Shown one piece after another: positions 44,301-55,424 of a stretch of DNA of 64,000 nucleotides; position 1 is the stretch's first letter, and the number at the start of each line of letters is the position of its first letter. This stretch comes from Chenopodium formosanum (lineage: Eukaryota; Streptophyta; Magnoliopsida; Caryophyllales; Amaranthaceae): NCBI GenBank assembly GCA_024500155.1, contig CM044868.1:29547165-29611164 (forward strand), given 5' to 3'. The translations under genes were made by a program, and so were the position numbers. Below the pieces are notes generated by a model that was not told the DNA's origin, searched no databases, and saw nothing but the letters and a program-made list of their open reading frames with translations.

Positions 44301-44934
44301 CAATACCGAGCCAGAAATATGCGTTCTAATTTCGACCGGTTTTTCGTATTGTTTGCTCGATCCTACTTCCTGATTGAATTTTTTCTCACTTTTCTGAAAC
44401 CCATATGTGTTTTACATATGGACATAACCCTCTAGGAATTCATGCTCCATCTACCCGATTGAACGCTCCGTGCAATAACGGCTACATCCGAGATGTTGAA
44501 TTCACCAAACCATGGAAGCGAATTTTCCTAAAACTCGCGGTGTCCCATCCACTCGCGCCAACCCTTCACGGTTAGGCTTCCGCGTGGTGCATCCAGACAA
44601 TTAACCATGGACCCTCTTTGACTAAACCATATCCCGAACTTTAGAGAACTAGAGCCATGGTTAGGTTGCAAACTCATTGCATCATATTGTGCCTACTTGA
44701 CTAATTGTGCATTATTTGTTGTGCATATATATTCTATGTTTCTCTTAACCGTTTGTTGATTTGTGTTGAGAATAAATAAATTAATGACTTAAAGAACTTT
44801 TCCTAATTAATTAATTAATTGATTAATTTGAGTCAATAAAGTCTAATTTTTCAATCGGAATTGACCTAGTACGACTTTAGGCAAACCCCAGTTGACTAAT
44901 AATACTGAAAACAGTCCCAGACCGAAGCTCCACT

Positions 44935-45050
44935 ATTGGCGCCAAAGTCTGAGCTGTAGCGCCACACTATGGTGTGTAGCGCCAAACGACAGCTAAATTG
45001 TCTGGCGCCAACCTCCACATTGTGACGCCAGTTCTGTCGCTTGGCCGACA
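44935..45050. repeat. dyad-word cluster, GCGCC type (E3 leader, distal)
   Basis: Half-words TTGGCGCCA, TAGCGCCA, TCTGGCGCCAA, about 1.05 kb after the PBS. Confidence 0.78.
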
Positions 45051-45461
45051 GTCCGGATTATTTGTCGAGTCATCACCTAAAGTCTAAACAATCAGTCTTC
45101 TGTTTAATTCGGTTAATTTTGCTGACAATAATGCTTAATTGAATCAATGATCGAGTTTAGGCACTAAGTCCCATGGTCTTACACAAGAGTCCAAGCATGT
45201 CACTTACACTCAATGCACACACCAATACACATACTTTGACCATGATTAAGAGAGTCTTGTGTGCACGTTTTTTCCGTCATTTTTTTTAGGGGGGTAAGTC
45301 AGATATTAATCCTCCAATATAAATAATAATACTTAGTTCCCTAAAAATATGTACGTTATTTTTGCCAAAAATATGCACCCTTTTTTTTTCTTTTAAATAA
45401 ACCATAAAGTCAAGTTGATTCGAGTCAAGTAATCAAAACGCAAAATGGTTTAATCTACAGC

Positions 45462-47420
45462 GCGTGGTCAAGAAAGGAAGGACGATTAATCAAAGATAAC
45501 CTCTTCGTACAAGTCCAACTTTTCGACAAACCTAGAGCCCGCAAGAGGAAAGCTAGGGTTATAATGGCAACTCAAGAAGAAGTCAATGATCTTAAGAACC
45601 AACTGGCTACTGTGACCGAGACACTGAAGCTTCTCGCACTTAGGATCGATGATCCCGTGAAACAACAACAAATGGACCTCATGCAAGAGAGTCTAAGAAA
45701 GTTGTCCAGCGACTACAAATTTCAAGAACTCACATCCCAAGGGGTCTCGGTGGATAAAGATCTTCTTCCGCAGAAGTTCAATGCCAACGACATCCCAAAA
45801 TTCAGAGCAATTGACAACCCTTACTTCCACTTAAGAGCATTTGAAACAATAATGAGTATCAAGGGTATTGATAAGAAGGTCTTCCCTTCTCTGTTCTCAC
45901 TATCTCTCGAGATCGTTTGCTAACAATGGTTTTTTTCTCTCGAGAAAGAAAAGACCTCTACCTGGGAGTCTATAGCAAACGCTTTCGTTGATAGGTACAA
46001 ATGCAACATTCAAGTCGAGACTGACCATAGAGAACTTGAAATCCTCAAACAGAAAGAGAATGAAGGCTTCACTTCTTTCTTTGACAAGTGGAGAGAAACC
46101 TCAGCTAAAATGATCGAGGTACCAAGTGAAAAAGAGTCTGTGAGACTGTTTATCAAGAATCTCCAAGAAAAATATTCCAAACATCTTAAATATCAAAATA
46201 ACCTCCATACCTTTAAGGTTGTTTATGATATTGGGATCAATATTGAAGATGACTTGGCTAAGTCAAAAGCTGCCAACAATAACTCCAACAGTGGCTGGAA
46301 AGGAAAGAAGAACGACAATCCTTCTTCTTCCGAAACCGCCCACTCATATAACGTTAGCACCTTCAATCTAGGAGAAGTCCTCGCCATGAACAACCAAGGA
46401 CAAAGGAAACCATTTAGGAGGAACTTCACTCCTATTGGCATGAGTTATGACACCGCATTTGATCGATTAAATACAAAAGGTCTTATAACTCCCATTGGAC
46501 CATTTGGAGATCCACCAGTTGAGAAGAGGTCGGTTAACTAGAACCCCAACGCGCATTGCAAGTATCACCATGGTAGGGGCCATTCTACTGAAAGCTGTTG
46601 GAAGCTTAAGGAAGCTATCCAAGACCTAATCGACAATAACAAACTGCCGTTGCCCCCTGCCAGTAAGAAGCCAAGCATTGACAATGCACCTCTAGCTCAT
46701 ACTTTGGCCATCTCCGATGAAGAAAACGAGGTTAACCCCTCATCTCTCATTAAGACTGTCGAAGAAATCAATGTCGAAGAAAAAGGAGAGGAGATCTTTT
46801 TCGATGTCAGAGATAACCTTCCAGAACCGGCAAATAAGGAAGACATACAACTGCTCACACTGTCTATGAAGGAGGCATCGCAATTACTACGTGAAGCTCT
46901 CAAAGTTATGAACGAACTCCATAAGAAATATGATGAGGTTCCACTTCTGAAAGATAGACCTAAAAGAGAATTCACACCCATAGGAATGACCTACGATGCT
47001 ACTTTTGACCGTCTCTATGATCAAGGACTAATCAAACCTATTGGTCCAATAGAGGATCCAACACCAGAGAAGCGATCTCCAAGATGGGATCCCAAATCCT
47101 ACTGCAAGTACCATCAAGGAAACGGTCATACTACAAATGAATGCTACAGGTTTCAAAACCTCATTCAAGATCTTGTGGAAGCTAATAAGATCTCTTTACC
47201 TCTAGTTAGCAAGGAAACGACTTATGAGGCAAAGTACTTTCCCTTACAAGTCACTGAAAAACCCAAGAAGAGCAATAGAATTTACACTCCAATTGGGATC
47301 CCATATGCGCAAATGTTCGAAATGCTCTCCGAGAGTGGCGAGGTCAAACCTCTCGAAACGAGACCATTTGAGTCATTAAAAAGGACAGATAGATATTACT
47401 GTCAGTACCAACAATAAGGG
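45462..47420 (+). pseudogene. E3 gag with three zinc-knuckle modules
   Basis: First ATG at 45564 (MATQEEVNDLKNQLATV, helical), but conserved in-frame sequence (GRLIKDNLFVQVQLFDKP) runs upstream of it from about 45462. Capsid part, about 45780-46260: PYFHLRAFETIMSIKGIDKK and HRELEILKQKENEGF. Three modules of one design follow, each TPIG-x-Y then a knuckle: CKYHHGRGHSTESC (about 46555), CKYHQGNGHTTNEC (about 47102) and CQYQQ-stop-GGHTIENC (about 47400). Nonsense codons: TAA 45921 (CAA expected), TAG 46539 (TGG expected), TAA 47415. Apart from these the frame holds for 1.9 kb. Confidence 0.88.
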
Positions 47421-49560
47421 GGGCACACCATAGAAAACTGTTTAAACTTCAAGGATTTGGTACAGAAAATGATTGATGAAAAGAAATTAGTCCAAGTTCA
47501 ACAGGAAGAGGATATAACCGTTAATGGAGTGTGGGACAGTGATGAAGAAGATGTCTACCTAAAGGACATAGTAGGACCTTCACCTTCTGTATCATACACC
47601 AGAGACGACATTTGGGCTGAAGAAGATTCATCAATAGACGTCCTCACAAGATCCGTGAGGATGCAACCTCCCGTTTCAACACAACCTATGCCTACCGTAC
47701 AACAAGTTCCCATACCTATCATCGAAGACAACGACATTGTTAAACAGTTTAAGAAGACAAAAGTTGAGATGAATGTGTGGAAGCTCCTGGCAACATCTCG
47801 AGAACATAGGTTGGCTGTAATGAATGCCTTGGATAAAATCGGAATAGATTCGACACTTCTCCTGAGGGACTAGCTAACTTCCTCACAAGTGACCTTCCTA
47901 GTCCGATTAATCTAATCACCTTCTCTGACAAAGATTTACCCCCAGAAAGTGACAAACACTACAAGGCATTAAACCTCACGGTAGTCTGCAAAAGGATGAA
48001 TGTTCCCATGACTCTTGTAGACAATGGATCAGCTATCAATGTCTGTCCACTTAGAACTGCGAGGATGCTCGGCATAAGGGATGAGGATTTAACTCCGTCC
48101 ACACAAGGAATAAGAGCCTACGATAATACTCGCCGTTAAGCTCTTAGCAAAATAACTCTAAATGTGACGACAGGAGCAATAGAACATGCTACTACTTTTC
48201 AAGTAGTAGACATCAAAGCCTCATTCAATTTGTTTTTGGGACGCCCCTGGCTTCATGATCTAAAGGTCGTCCCTTCATCTCTCCACCAACAAGTGAAAGC
48301 CATAGTTGGAGGAATTCCAATCACTATTGATGCTTCGCCGATGAGAATCAAATCCATAGAAAATCCAATCATCAATGTGGAGTACGACGAAGATGATGAA
48401 GACCTATGGGGCTTTAACGAAGTAGTCTCCTTAATCCAGGAGGATGAAAGGACATCTCTTTGCCATGACCCCCATTCCAACATGATTGTCAACACCATGC
48501 TGAAGAAACAAGGACACTTCCCTGGGATGACCCTAGGAAAGAAGAAGGGGATAGCAAAATCGCTGGAGTCACCTAGCCTCCCTAAGCTAGATTCTTTTGG
48601 ACTTGGTTTCGAACCGACTCGGAAAGATCTCAAGCGAGCCCAGGGCAAGTTGAAAGCACGTAGGGACGCTTGCATTCAAAAGAAAGCAATTCCAATGGAT
48701 CAGTACCCTCTTACGCTTAATGGTCAGTTTATAAAAGAAGGAGAGGACTATCCATGCCATGAATTTCCCGAGCCATTTGTTGTAAATGGCATACGACAAC
48801 CAGGATTTGAGATTTTCTTGGATTTCTACTTCACTGATGAAATCCCAACTCCCGTCCATAAGGAGAAAGCACCCCCATGCTTTGACTTTAACGTCATGGG
48901 ATTACTGTTTGGGCGAGAAAAGAGTGAGCCAGCTTATGAAGAAGATAACTCCTCGCTCATTCAAACAGTCCTACAAAGCGAAAACTTCGACCCCTCGAAG
49001 CTAATTACTCTAGCCGAAGGATCACTACAAGGGTGGCGCAAGACTATCAAAGTGACTACTCCAAGTGGAAGGAAGATATCAATCACGACGGGGCAAGGGC
49101 CGATGTTCGAAGAGTCGTCAGAGTCAGAGTCCGAGTCAGAGTCTTTCCCTTTAGAGTCTTCTAAGTTTTTAGCAATAACACCTCCCCTTCCTATTTCTTC
49201 TCCTAGGATAGTTAGTGATCCAGTCCCCAAGGAAACATCACTCTTTGATGTAATGATCTCAGAGTATAATAATATTTCTCGTTCTCCTTACCTCTTGTGT
49301 TCTTCTCTAACCCAAGATGACGAGCATTTCTTAGCTAACGATGAAAAAGACAAAGAAATTATTAAAGCAATGGAAACACTCGAAAAGAAAACACCACTAA
49401 TTGAAGAAACTGAAACAGTTGACATCTCGAATGATTCAACTCATAAAAGAGAAGTTAAAATCGGACTAACATTGAATAAACAAGAAAGAACCGATTTAAT
49501 TAACTTACTTAAAGAATTTATCGATGTATTTGCTTGGTCATATGAAGATATGCCAAGCAT
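47421..49560 (+). pseudogene. E3 protease and linker to RT
   Basis: Continues gag's frame until a one-base loss at about 47850 (IDS then TLLLRD in place of the DTTPEG seen in E4), after which pol runs in the next frame. The protease loop MTLVDNGSAINVCPL has its Asp codon at 48020-48022; GRPWLHDLKVVPSSL follows at about 48240. A TAA at 48137 replaces an expected CAA. The linker includes a Ser-Glu repeat near 49120 and EFIDVFAWSYEDMPSI before RT. Before decay gag and pol probably shared one frame. Confidence 0.82.
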
Positions 49561-50950
49561 TAACAGAGAAATAGCTCAACACACTATACCACTAATCCCA
49601 GGGATGAAATCTGTAAAACAAAAGTTGCGTCGAATGAAACCCGACGTAGCACTTAAAATAAAAGAAGAAGTTCAAAAACAAATAACTGCAGGTTTCATCA
49701 AGGTATCCAAATACCCCGAATGGGTCGCTAACGTCGTCCCAGTTCCAAAGAAAGACAGAAGGGTAAGGATGTGTGTCGACTATCGAGATCTAAATAAGGC
49801 AAGTCCAAAGGATGACTTCCCTTGGCCACACATCGATATTCTGGTAGACAACACGGCAAATCACGCGCTTCTCTCATTCATGGATGGATACGCAGGGTAC
49901 AATCAGATTCTCATGGCAGAAGAAGACATGGAGAAAACGACCTTCATCACACCATGGGGCACTTACTGCTACATAGTAATGCCATTTGGGTTGAAAAACG
50001 CGGGTGCTACTTACCAACGTGCAGCAACTGCCTTACTCCATGACATGATGCATAAAGAAGTCGAAGTATATGTTGACGACATGATTGTGAAATCAAAGGA
50101 CCGTCCAGGCCATCAAGTAGCCTTAAGGAAATTTTTCGAAAGGCTAAGAAAATATAATATGAGGTTGAATCCATCAAAATGTGCTTTTGGAGTCACCTCG
50201 GGCAAACTCTTGGGATACGTCATAAGCTCTAGAGGAATAGAGGTAGATCCAACCAAGATTAAAGCAATCATGTCAATGCCACCGCCTAAGACCGAGAAAC
50301 AGATTCGAGGATTTATTGGCCGGTTGCAATACATAAGTAGGTTCATATCCAAACTGACAACGATATGTGAACCAATCTTCAAAAAGCTCAAGAAGAATGT
50401 ACCAGTAATATGGGATGATGAGTGTCAAAAAGCCTTTGACAAGATCAAAGTCTATCTCGCAAATCCTCCCGTATTAGCACCAGCACTTCCCGGAATACCT
50501 CTTAGGTTATACTTGACGGTTACCAAAGAGACAATGGGAGCCATGCAAGCACAAGAGGTAGAAGGCAAAGAGAACGCAATCTATTACCTAAGTAAAAAGA
50601 TGCTCGAATACGAAACACACTATACACCGCTCGAGAAATTGTGCCTCGCCTTGGTGTGGGCCAAAACTAAGTTGAGACATTACATGTTGGTACATACCGT
50701 TTTCGTAGTCTCCCGATTGGATCCACTCAAGTATCTGTTTGAGAAATCAACACTTAATGGACGTATTTCAAGATTGATAGTCAATCTAGCCCAGTTTGAT
50801 GTACGGTTTATGCCACAAAAAGCTATTAAAGGATCCGTGGTGTCTGACTTTCTGGCAGACTTTCCAATAGAAGACTCGACACCAATACAGGACAATGAAT
50901 TTCCAGATGAAGATTTGATGGTTACCGAAGATGATACTTGGACCTTGTAA
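49561..50950 (+). pseudogene. E3 reverse transcriptase and RNase H
   Basis: Enzyme that copies element RNA into DNA. Open from 48164 to a TAA at 50948. RT motifs in order: EWVANVVPVPKKD, CVDYRDLNKASPKDDFP, FMDGYAGYNQI, FGLKNAGATYQRA and the active site YVDD at 50069-50080, then LNPSKCAFGVTSGKLLGYV. RNase H follows with AIYYLSKKMLEYETHYTPLE and KLRHYMLVHTVFVVS. The TAA at 50948 falls between RNase H and the second RNase H (Tyr codon TAT in E4). Domain itself appears complete. Confidence 0.92.
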
Positions 50951-52690
50951 TTCGACGGAGCCTCAAACCAAAAGGGGTGTGGCGTCGGAGTGCTACTAGT
51001 ATCACTTAAAGAAGAACACGTTCCAATCTCAATAAAGCTTGATTTCGACGTTACTAACAACGCTGCTGAATATGAAGCATGCGTGGTAGGCCTTGAAACA
51101 GCCTTGGCATTGGGAGTAAAGAAGTTAAGGATATTTAGAGACTCTTCTTTGATCATCAATCAGATATCTAAAAGGTGGAAAGTAAGGAGTGAAAGCCTAG
51201 CCCCTTACCAAACCTATCTAGAAACTCTTACCGATCAGTTAGAGAAGGTAGAATACACATATCTACCTAGAGAAGAAAACCAATTTGCTGATGCCTTGGC
51301 GAGATTAGCCTCAATGGTTAGGATTCCAACGGAAATCGAGCAAATGCCTCTAACTATCGAAAAAAGGCATAAACCAGCATATATACAGGCTATAGAAGAC
51401 GATGACTTAGTCCAAGACAAAGAAGAAGAACAAGAAGAAGAACCATGGTACACAGACATACTCAACTATGTCACCAATGGAGAATACCCTCCTCATGCTG
51501 ACAAAAGAGCAAAGCGAGCACTGAGACTTTTGGCTTCTCAATATAAACTCATAGACAACGAGCTACATAAAAGGGTACCTAAAGGTCGAGCTCTCCTATG
51601 TGTAGGAAAGGTGGATGCACAAAGAATAATGAGAATAGTTCATGAAGGAATCTGTGAAACTCATGTAAATGGCAAAATGTTAGTCCAGAAAATAATGCGA
51701 GAAGGATATTATTGGACTACAATGAATAGGGATTGCCATCAATACGTAAAAAGATGCCCTAAGTGTCAAATTTACGCCAATTTACAACATGTCCCTCCAT
51801 CTTTGCTCTACACCTACACATCGCCATGGCCATTGTCTACATGGGGAATTGACATAATTGGCAAAATCACTCCCCCAGGGACGGGAGGCCACGAATTTAT
51901 TCTAGTAGCAATTGATTACTTTACAAAGTGGGTCGAAGCGCAATCATACGCTAAACTCACTGCAAAACATGTAGCACTCTTTATCGAGAGAAATATTATT
52001 TGTCGATATGGAGTCCCACATGAAATGATAAGTGACAATGGAACTCACTTTCAGGCCGAATGTGTAGAATTGCTACATAGATATGGTATCCAACATCATC
52101 ATTCGTCCCCTTATAGACCTCAAGCAAACGGAGCAGTCGAGGCAACTAATAAGAATCTAAAGACTATCATCGAGAAAATGACAGAAAATTATAAGGACTG
52201 GCCTGACAAGCTCCACTTCGCATTGTGGGGTTATCGCACGTCAATCCGTACATCAACAGGAAATACGCCATTTTCCTTGGTATATGGAATGGATGCAGTA
52301 CAACCGGTCGAACTAGAAATAACATATCTACGCATTGCGCTAGAGAGTAAACTTGATGAAGTTGAATGGACTAGGGCAAGATATGAAGAATTGATTCTAC
52401 TCGACGAAAAATGACTAGAAGCTCTACATCACACTCAGTGTTATCAAACTCGTATGGCTAGACATTTTAATAAGAAGGTCAAGACAAGAAATATCAAAGT
52501 AGGGGATTTGGTAATAAAAGCACTAAGGAAAAATGTTTTAGGCCCAAGGGGAAAATTTAGACCTAACTGGTCTGGCCCCTACATTGTCAAAACAATTCTG
52601 TCAGGTGGTGCAGCAAAACTAACTGATATGGATGGCAATGAATTCTCAAACATGACCAATCTTGACCAACTTAAAAAATACTACCCATAA
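50951..52690 (+). pseudogene. E3 second RNase H and integrase
   Basis: Same frame as RT, separated only by TAA 50948. The second RNase H starts FDGASNQKGCGVGVLLVS and contains NNAAEYEACVVGL and FADALARLASMV. After an acidic linker the integrase has an H/H/C/C zinc region (VHEGICETHVNG, CHQYVKRCPKC). Core Asp in GIDIIG is at 51851, Asp in SDNGTHF at 52034 and Glu in GAVEATNK at 52139, spacings of 61 and 35 residues as expected. TGA at 52412 (CGA in E4) cuts off the C-terminal part, which reads GKFRPNWSGPYIVKTILSGG and ends at TAA 52688-52690. Confidence 0.92.
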
Positions 52691-52693
52691 TTA

Positions 52694-52777
52694 CTTGAGT
52701 AGGATACTCAAGAGAGCTACGTTCGGCCTGATTCCTTAGGAAAGGATTCGTAGGCAACCCTTTACGGGTGCGGCCAC
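52694..52777 (+). other. conserved post-pol hairpin block (E3)
   Basis: Three bases after the pol stop: CTTGAGTAGGATACTCAAG (8-bp stem, 3-nt loop), then a second hairpin from GCTACGT at about 52716 to GCGGCCAC at 52777. Matches E4 almost exactly and E2 in the second hairpin. Confidence 0.62.
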
Positions 52778-52844
52778 TTTATTTTTCGACATCTCCGCAT
52801 TCCAGAATCAATTTAAAAGTCAACAGAAAATCGGCAAATTATTG

Positions 52845-52960
52845 GCGTCGCAGAACAGAGCCTGGCGTCAGCCAGAAGTCATCAGCGCCGGCCGGTGGTA
52901 TTGGCGCCTAGCGCCAGACCTCAATAGCTGGCGCCAAACCCCAATTACTGGCGCCAATTT
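52845..52960. repeat. dyad-word cluster, GCGCC type (E3, after pol)
   Basis: Words such as TTGGCGCCTAGCGCCAGA and CTGGCGCCAA. Confidence 0.78.
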
Positions 52961-53221
52961 GGAAATAAAACCTGGGCAAAATTCGGTGTTTTTCGGAAAA
53001 TTTTCGACTTCCGTACTCAAAGAACTTCTGGAAAATTAATTTTTTTTCGATATTCATTGCTTTAATAAAATAAATTTAAAGTAAACAATTTAATTGAAAG
53101 CTGAAAATTCATTAATAAAATAAAATTACATTATTGATGGAATTTAAATAAGGCTGAAATAAATTAACTTTAAATAAAAATAACAATCTAAGTCTAATAA
53201 ATCTAAAGCTAAGCAATGCTT

Positions 53222-54730
53222 TTAATCTTTCTTTTCCTTTTTAGCTCTTTTCCAATTCTTTTCTGCTACCTCCTCGTCATCCATTACTTTAGCTAGTAGG
53301 CATCCTTTAGAGGACCTACATTCAATTTTGGAATAGATTGTCTCCCCTTCAGCTAGCATTCCATGCTTCTTTTCCACCCAAGCCTTTTTGTATGTGGTGT
53401 TAGCTTTCCTTTTTCCTTTGTCTCTGGTAGTATTTTTCTTCCTAGGCATTGTACGTGTTTTCAATTCAATTCTTGCACCAAAACGTTCTTTGGCAGGTGT
53501 CACCCTGTCACCTAGACGATTCTTCACATCGGTTCTACCCTGATAAATCGAAGATTTCTTCAACAACTACTTCTTTACATCATTAGGTAAAGAAGGGGGA
53601 ACCTTTTGGGTAATCACTTCCCATAAAGGTCTAGCGCTCCAGTAAGCGTCGAATCTATCTACTTCTTGAGATACAGGGTACTCATAGGGAGGACGAAGAT
53701 CCCCGGAAGGAATATTTTGAAGTAAGTCGTATTGTCTCTTTATCCTGCAGGGATAATAATATGTTACGCGAGATAAGCTTGGAAGACGGCAAAAAGGTTG
53801 CTTGTTAACACCAACCATCCTTTCTATTTTCCACCATGGGATGACCCACTTGATAGCAAAATCACGTGATTCAAATACTTTTCTCCACCCATGGCGCCCA
53901 ATCTTAGGGATGCGCTTCTTTCTTCTCACGAAGCAATTGGGAGTATATTTTTCAATGTCATCCGGAGGGCTAATTAATCCTAGCCTCTCCATTAGCCACA
54001 TCTGTAAAAAATTGCAATGCAAACAAAATTATTATTACAATACAAAAATGTATTTTTTTGATTTCTGTAATTAAAAATATTATTTTTCTACCTGTAGTAA
54101 AATTGGAGAACCGCGAAAAGGCGCTTTTGGGTCCCTTTTCAATTCATCGAGACTAATCATGGTCTCTCCAACTATTAATGGCATTGGATTCCTCACTGAT
54201 TCGATTTGTTCTAGTACAGTGGTGATAATTGATTGACCCTCATTATTTTTACCACTACTAAGAAAAAATTGATTGAGCATGCAAAATAAAAACGCCCTTC
54301 TTCTATATATATGAAAGGATTCAGAAAGAGGTTTATCAAAATAATAGCGTGCGAATTCTTTCAAATTCACTATATTGACATCTACTATTTTTGATAAATC
54401 CCTTTCCTTTAAATTAAAGAAGCGTTCGAAATCCTTATAGTAATATGCATCTACTCTAGGGATTACTACCAGGTCTATTGCAGGGAAGCCTAAGATAGCA
54501 CCAAATTCCTCTGGCAAAGGGCTAATTTCATCATACCCTATTCTGAAACAATGCGTATCAATATTCCAAAATTCTAAAGCGGCATGTATGAAGTCTAGGT
54601 CTAGATCTACCCCTTTGATGCCATAAATTCCCCCCAAGTGAAATAAATCTAATTCTTTTTTGTCTCTAGCATTAAGGGATCGACACCATTCATGAGTGTA
54701 TTGGGTGAAAGTTTTAGTGGCTAAAGACAT
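53222..54730 (-). pseudogene. E3 antisense gene A: two-exon DUF7745-like protein
   Basis: Runs opposite to the element. Exon 1 is 54730-54092 (213 codons: MSLATKTFTQYTHEWCRSLN, then FHLGGIYGIKGVDLD, FWNIDTHCFRIGYDEISPLP). A 90-bp intron (54091-54002) has donor CAG|GTAGAA and acceptor TTTTTTACAG, phase 0. Exon 2 is 54001-53222 (260 codons with stop), starting MWLMERLGLISPPDDIEKYT and ending in a Lys/Arg-rich tail. Without splicing the frame would stop four codons past the donor. A TAG at 53569-53567 replaces the Trp found in E4. The ALEFWN-x4-CFRIG and PLPEEFGAILG pattern resembles plant DUF7745 proteins; function unknown. Product if repaired: 472 residues. Confidence 0.78.
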
Positions 54731-54854
54731 GATTATTATTTTTAATAAAAAAGAGAATAATTTTTTTCGCTGGAATTATGAGAAGAATCGGCTGAGCAGG
54801 GGGCTATTTATGCACCAATTGCGAAGAGTTTTAATCAGACCGAAACACGGAATC

Positions 54855-54975
54855 AGCGTCAATTGGCGTCAAAGCCCCGACATTGGCGCCACCCTCCAGA
54901 GCTTAGCGCCACACGCTAAGTGTAGCGCCTGGCGCCACGCGCCATAATGTGGCGCCAGCTGGCGCCAAGTCACCA
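54855..54975. repeat. dyad-word cluster, GCGCC type (E3, upstream of antisense gene A)
   Basis: Includes TAGCGCCTGGCGCCA and TGGCGCCAGCTGGCGCCA, 125-245 bp upstream of the start codon at 54730. Confidence 0.83.
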
Positions 54976-55424
54976 TGACAGCCGCACGTGCTCAGTCTGC
55001 GTTTTTGATATTAAACTTGAGTCGGTTAATGACTTTATGGCCTCGTTTAATTTTCCTAAATATCTTTTCTATCTTTTTTCTTAAGTAATTAAATCTAGCA
55101 ATTATTTTTAATTTATTTTATTTTATATTTTTTTGGATTTTATTTTAATTTTAAAAAAACCGGCATTTTTCCGTTTTCTTTTCCTTTTTATTTTTTCTTT
55201 TTGGGGGAGAGAGTAAGATAATATCCTCCATCAATAATAAAAATGACGAAATTTTTGCGCAAAAATTGTTATCACACTTCTTTTGCACACACTAACATAC
55301 ACTAACATAATAATAAACAATCAAATAAATTTACGATAACATAAAAACACAAAATGCGTCTAAATAATGAGTCAAAGGCAAAGTTCTATAAAAAGTCAAA
55401 ACAAAATATATATACAGAAACAGA
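54976..55424 (-). other. E3 spacer between antisense genes
   Basis: T/A-rich, no coding sequence seen. In antisense direction it separates the end of gene B (55425) from the dyad cluster and start of gene A. Confidence 0.6.

Larger units (their letters stand above)
43900..45461 (+). other. E3 leader
   Basis: Long untranslated leader with two dyad clusters and, between them, sequence conserved with E2 and E4. Ends at a possible splice acceptor TTTAATCTACAG (45449-45460) shared with E4. Confidence 0.7.
52691..53221 (+). other. E3 spacer between pol and antisense gene
   Basis: Holds the hairpin block (52694-52777), a dyad cluster (52845-52960) and AT-rich sequence in which both the sense pol transcript and the antisense gene would end. 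Confidence 0.7.
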
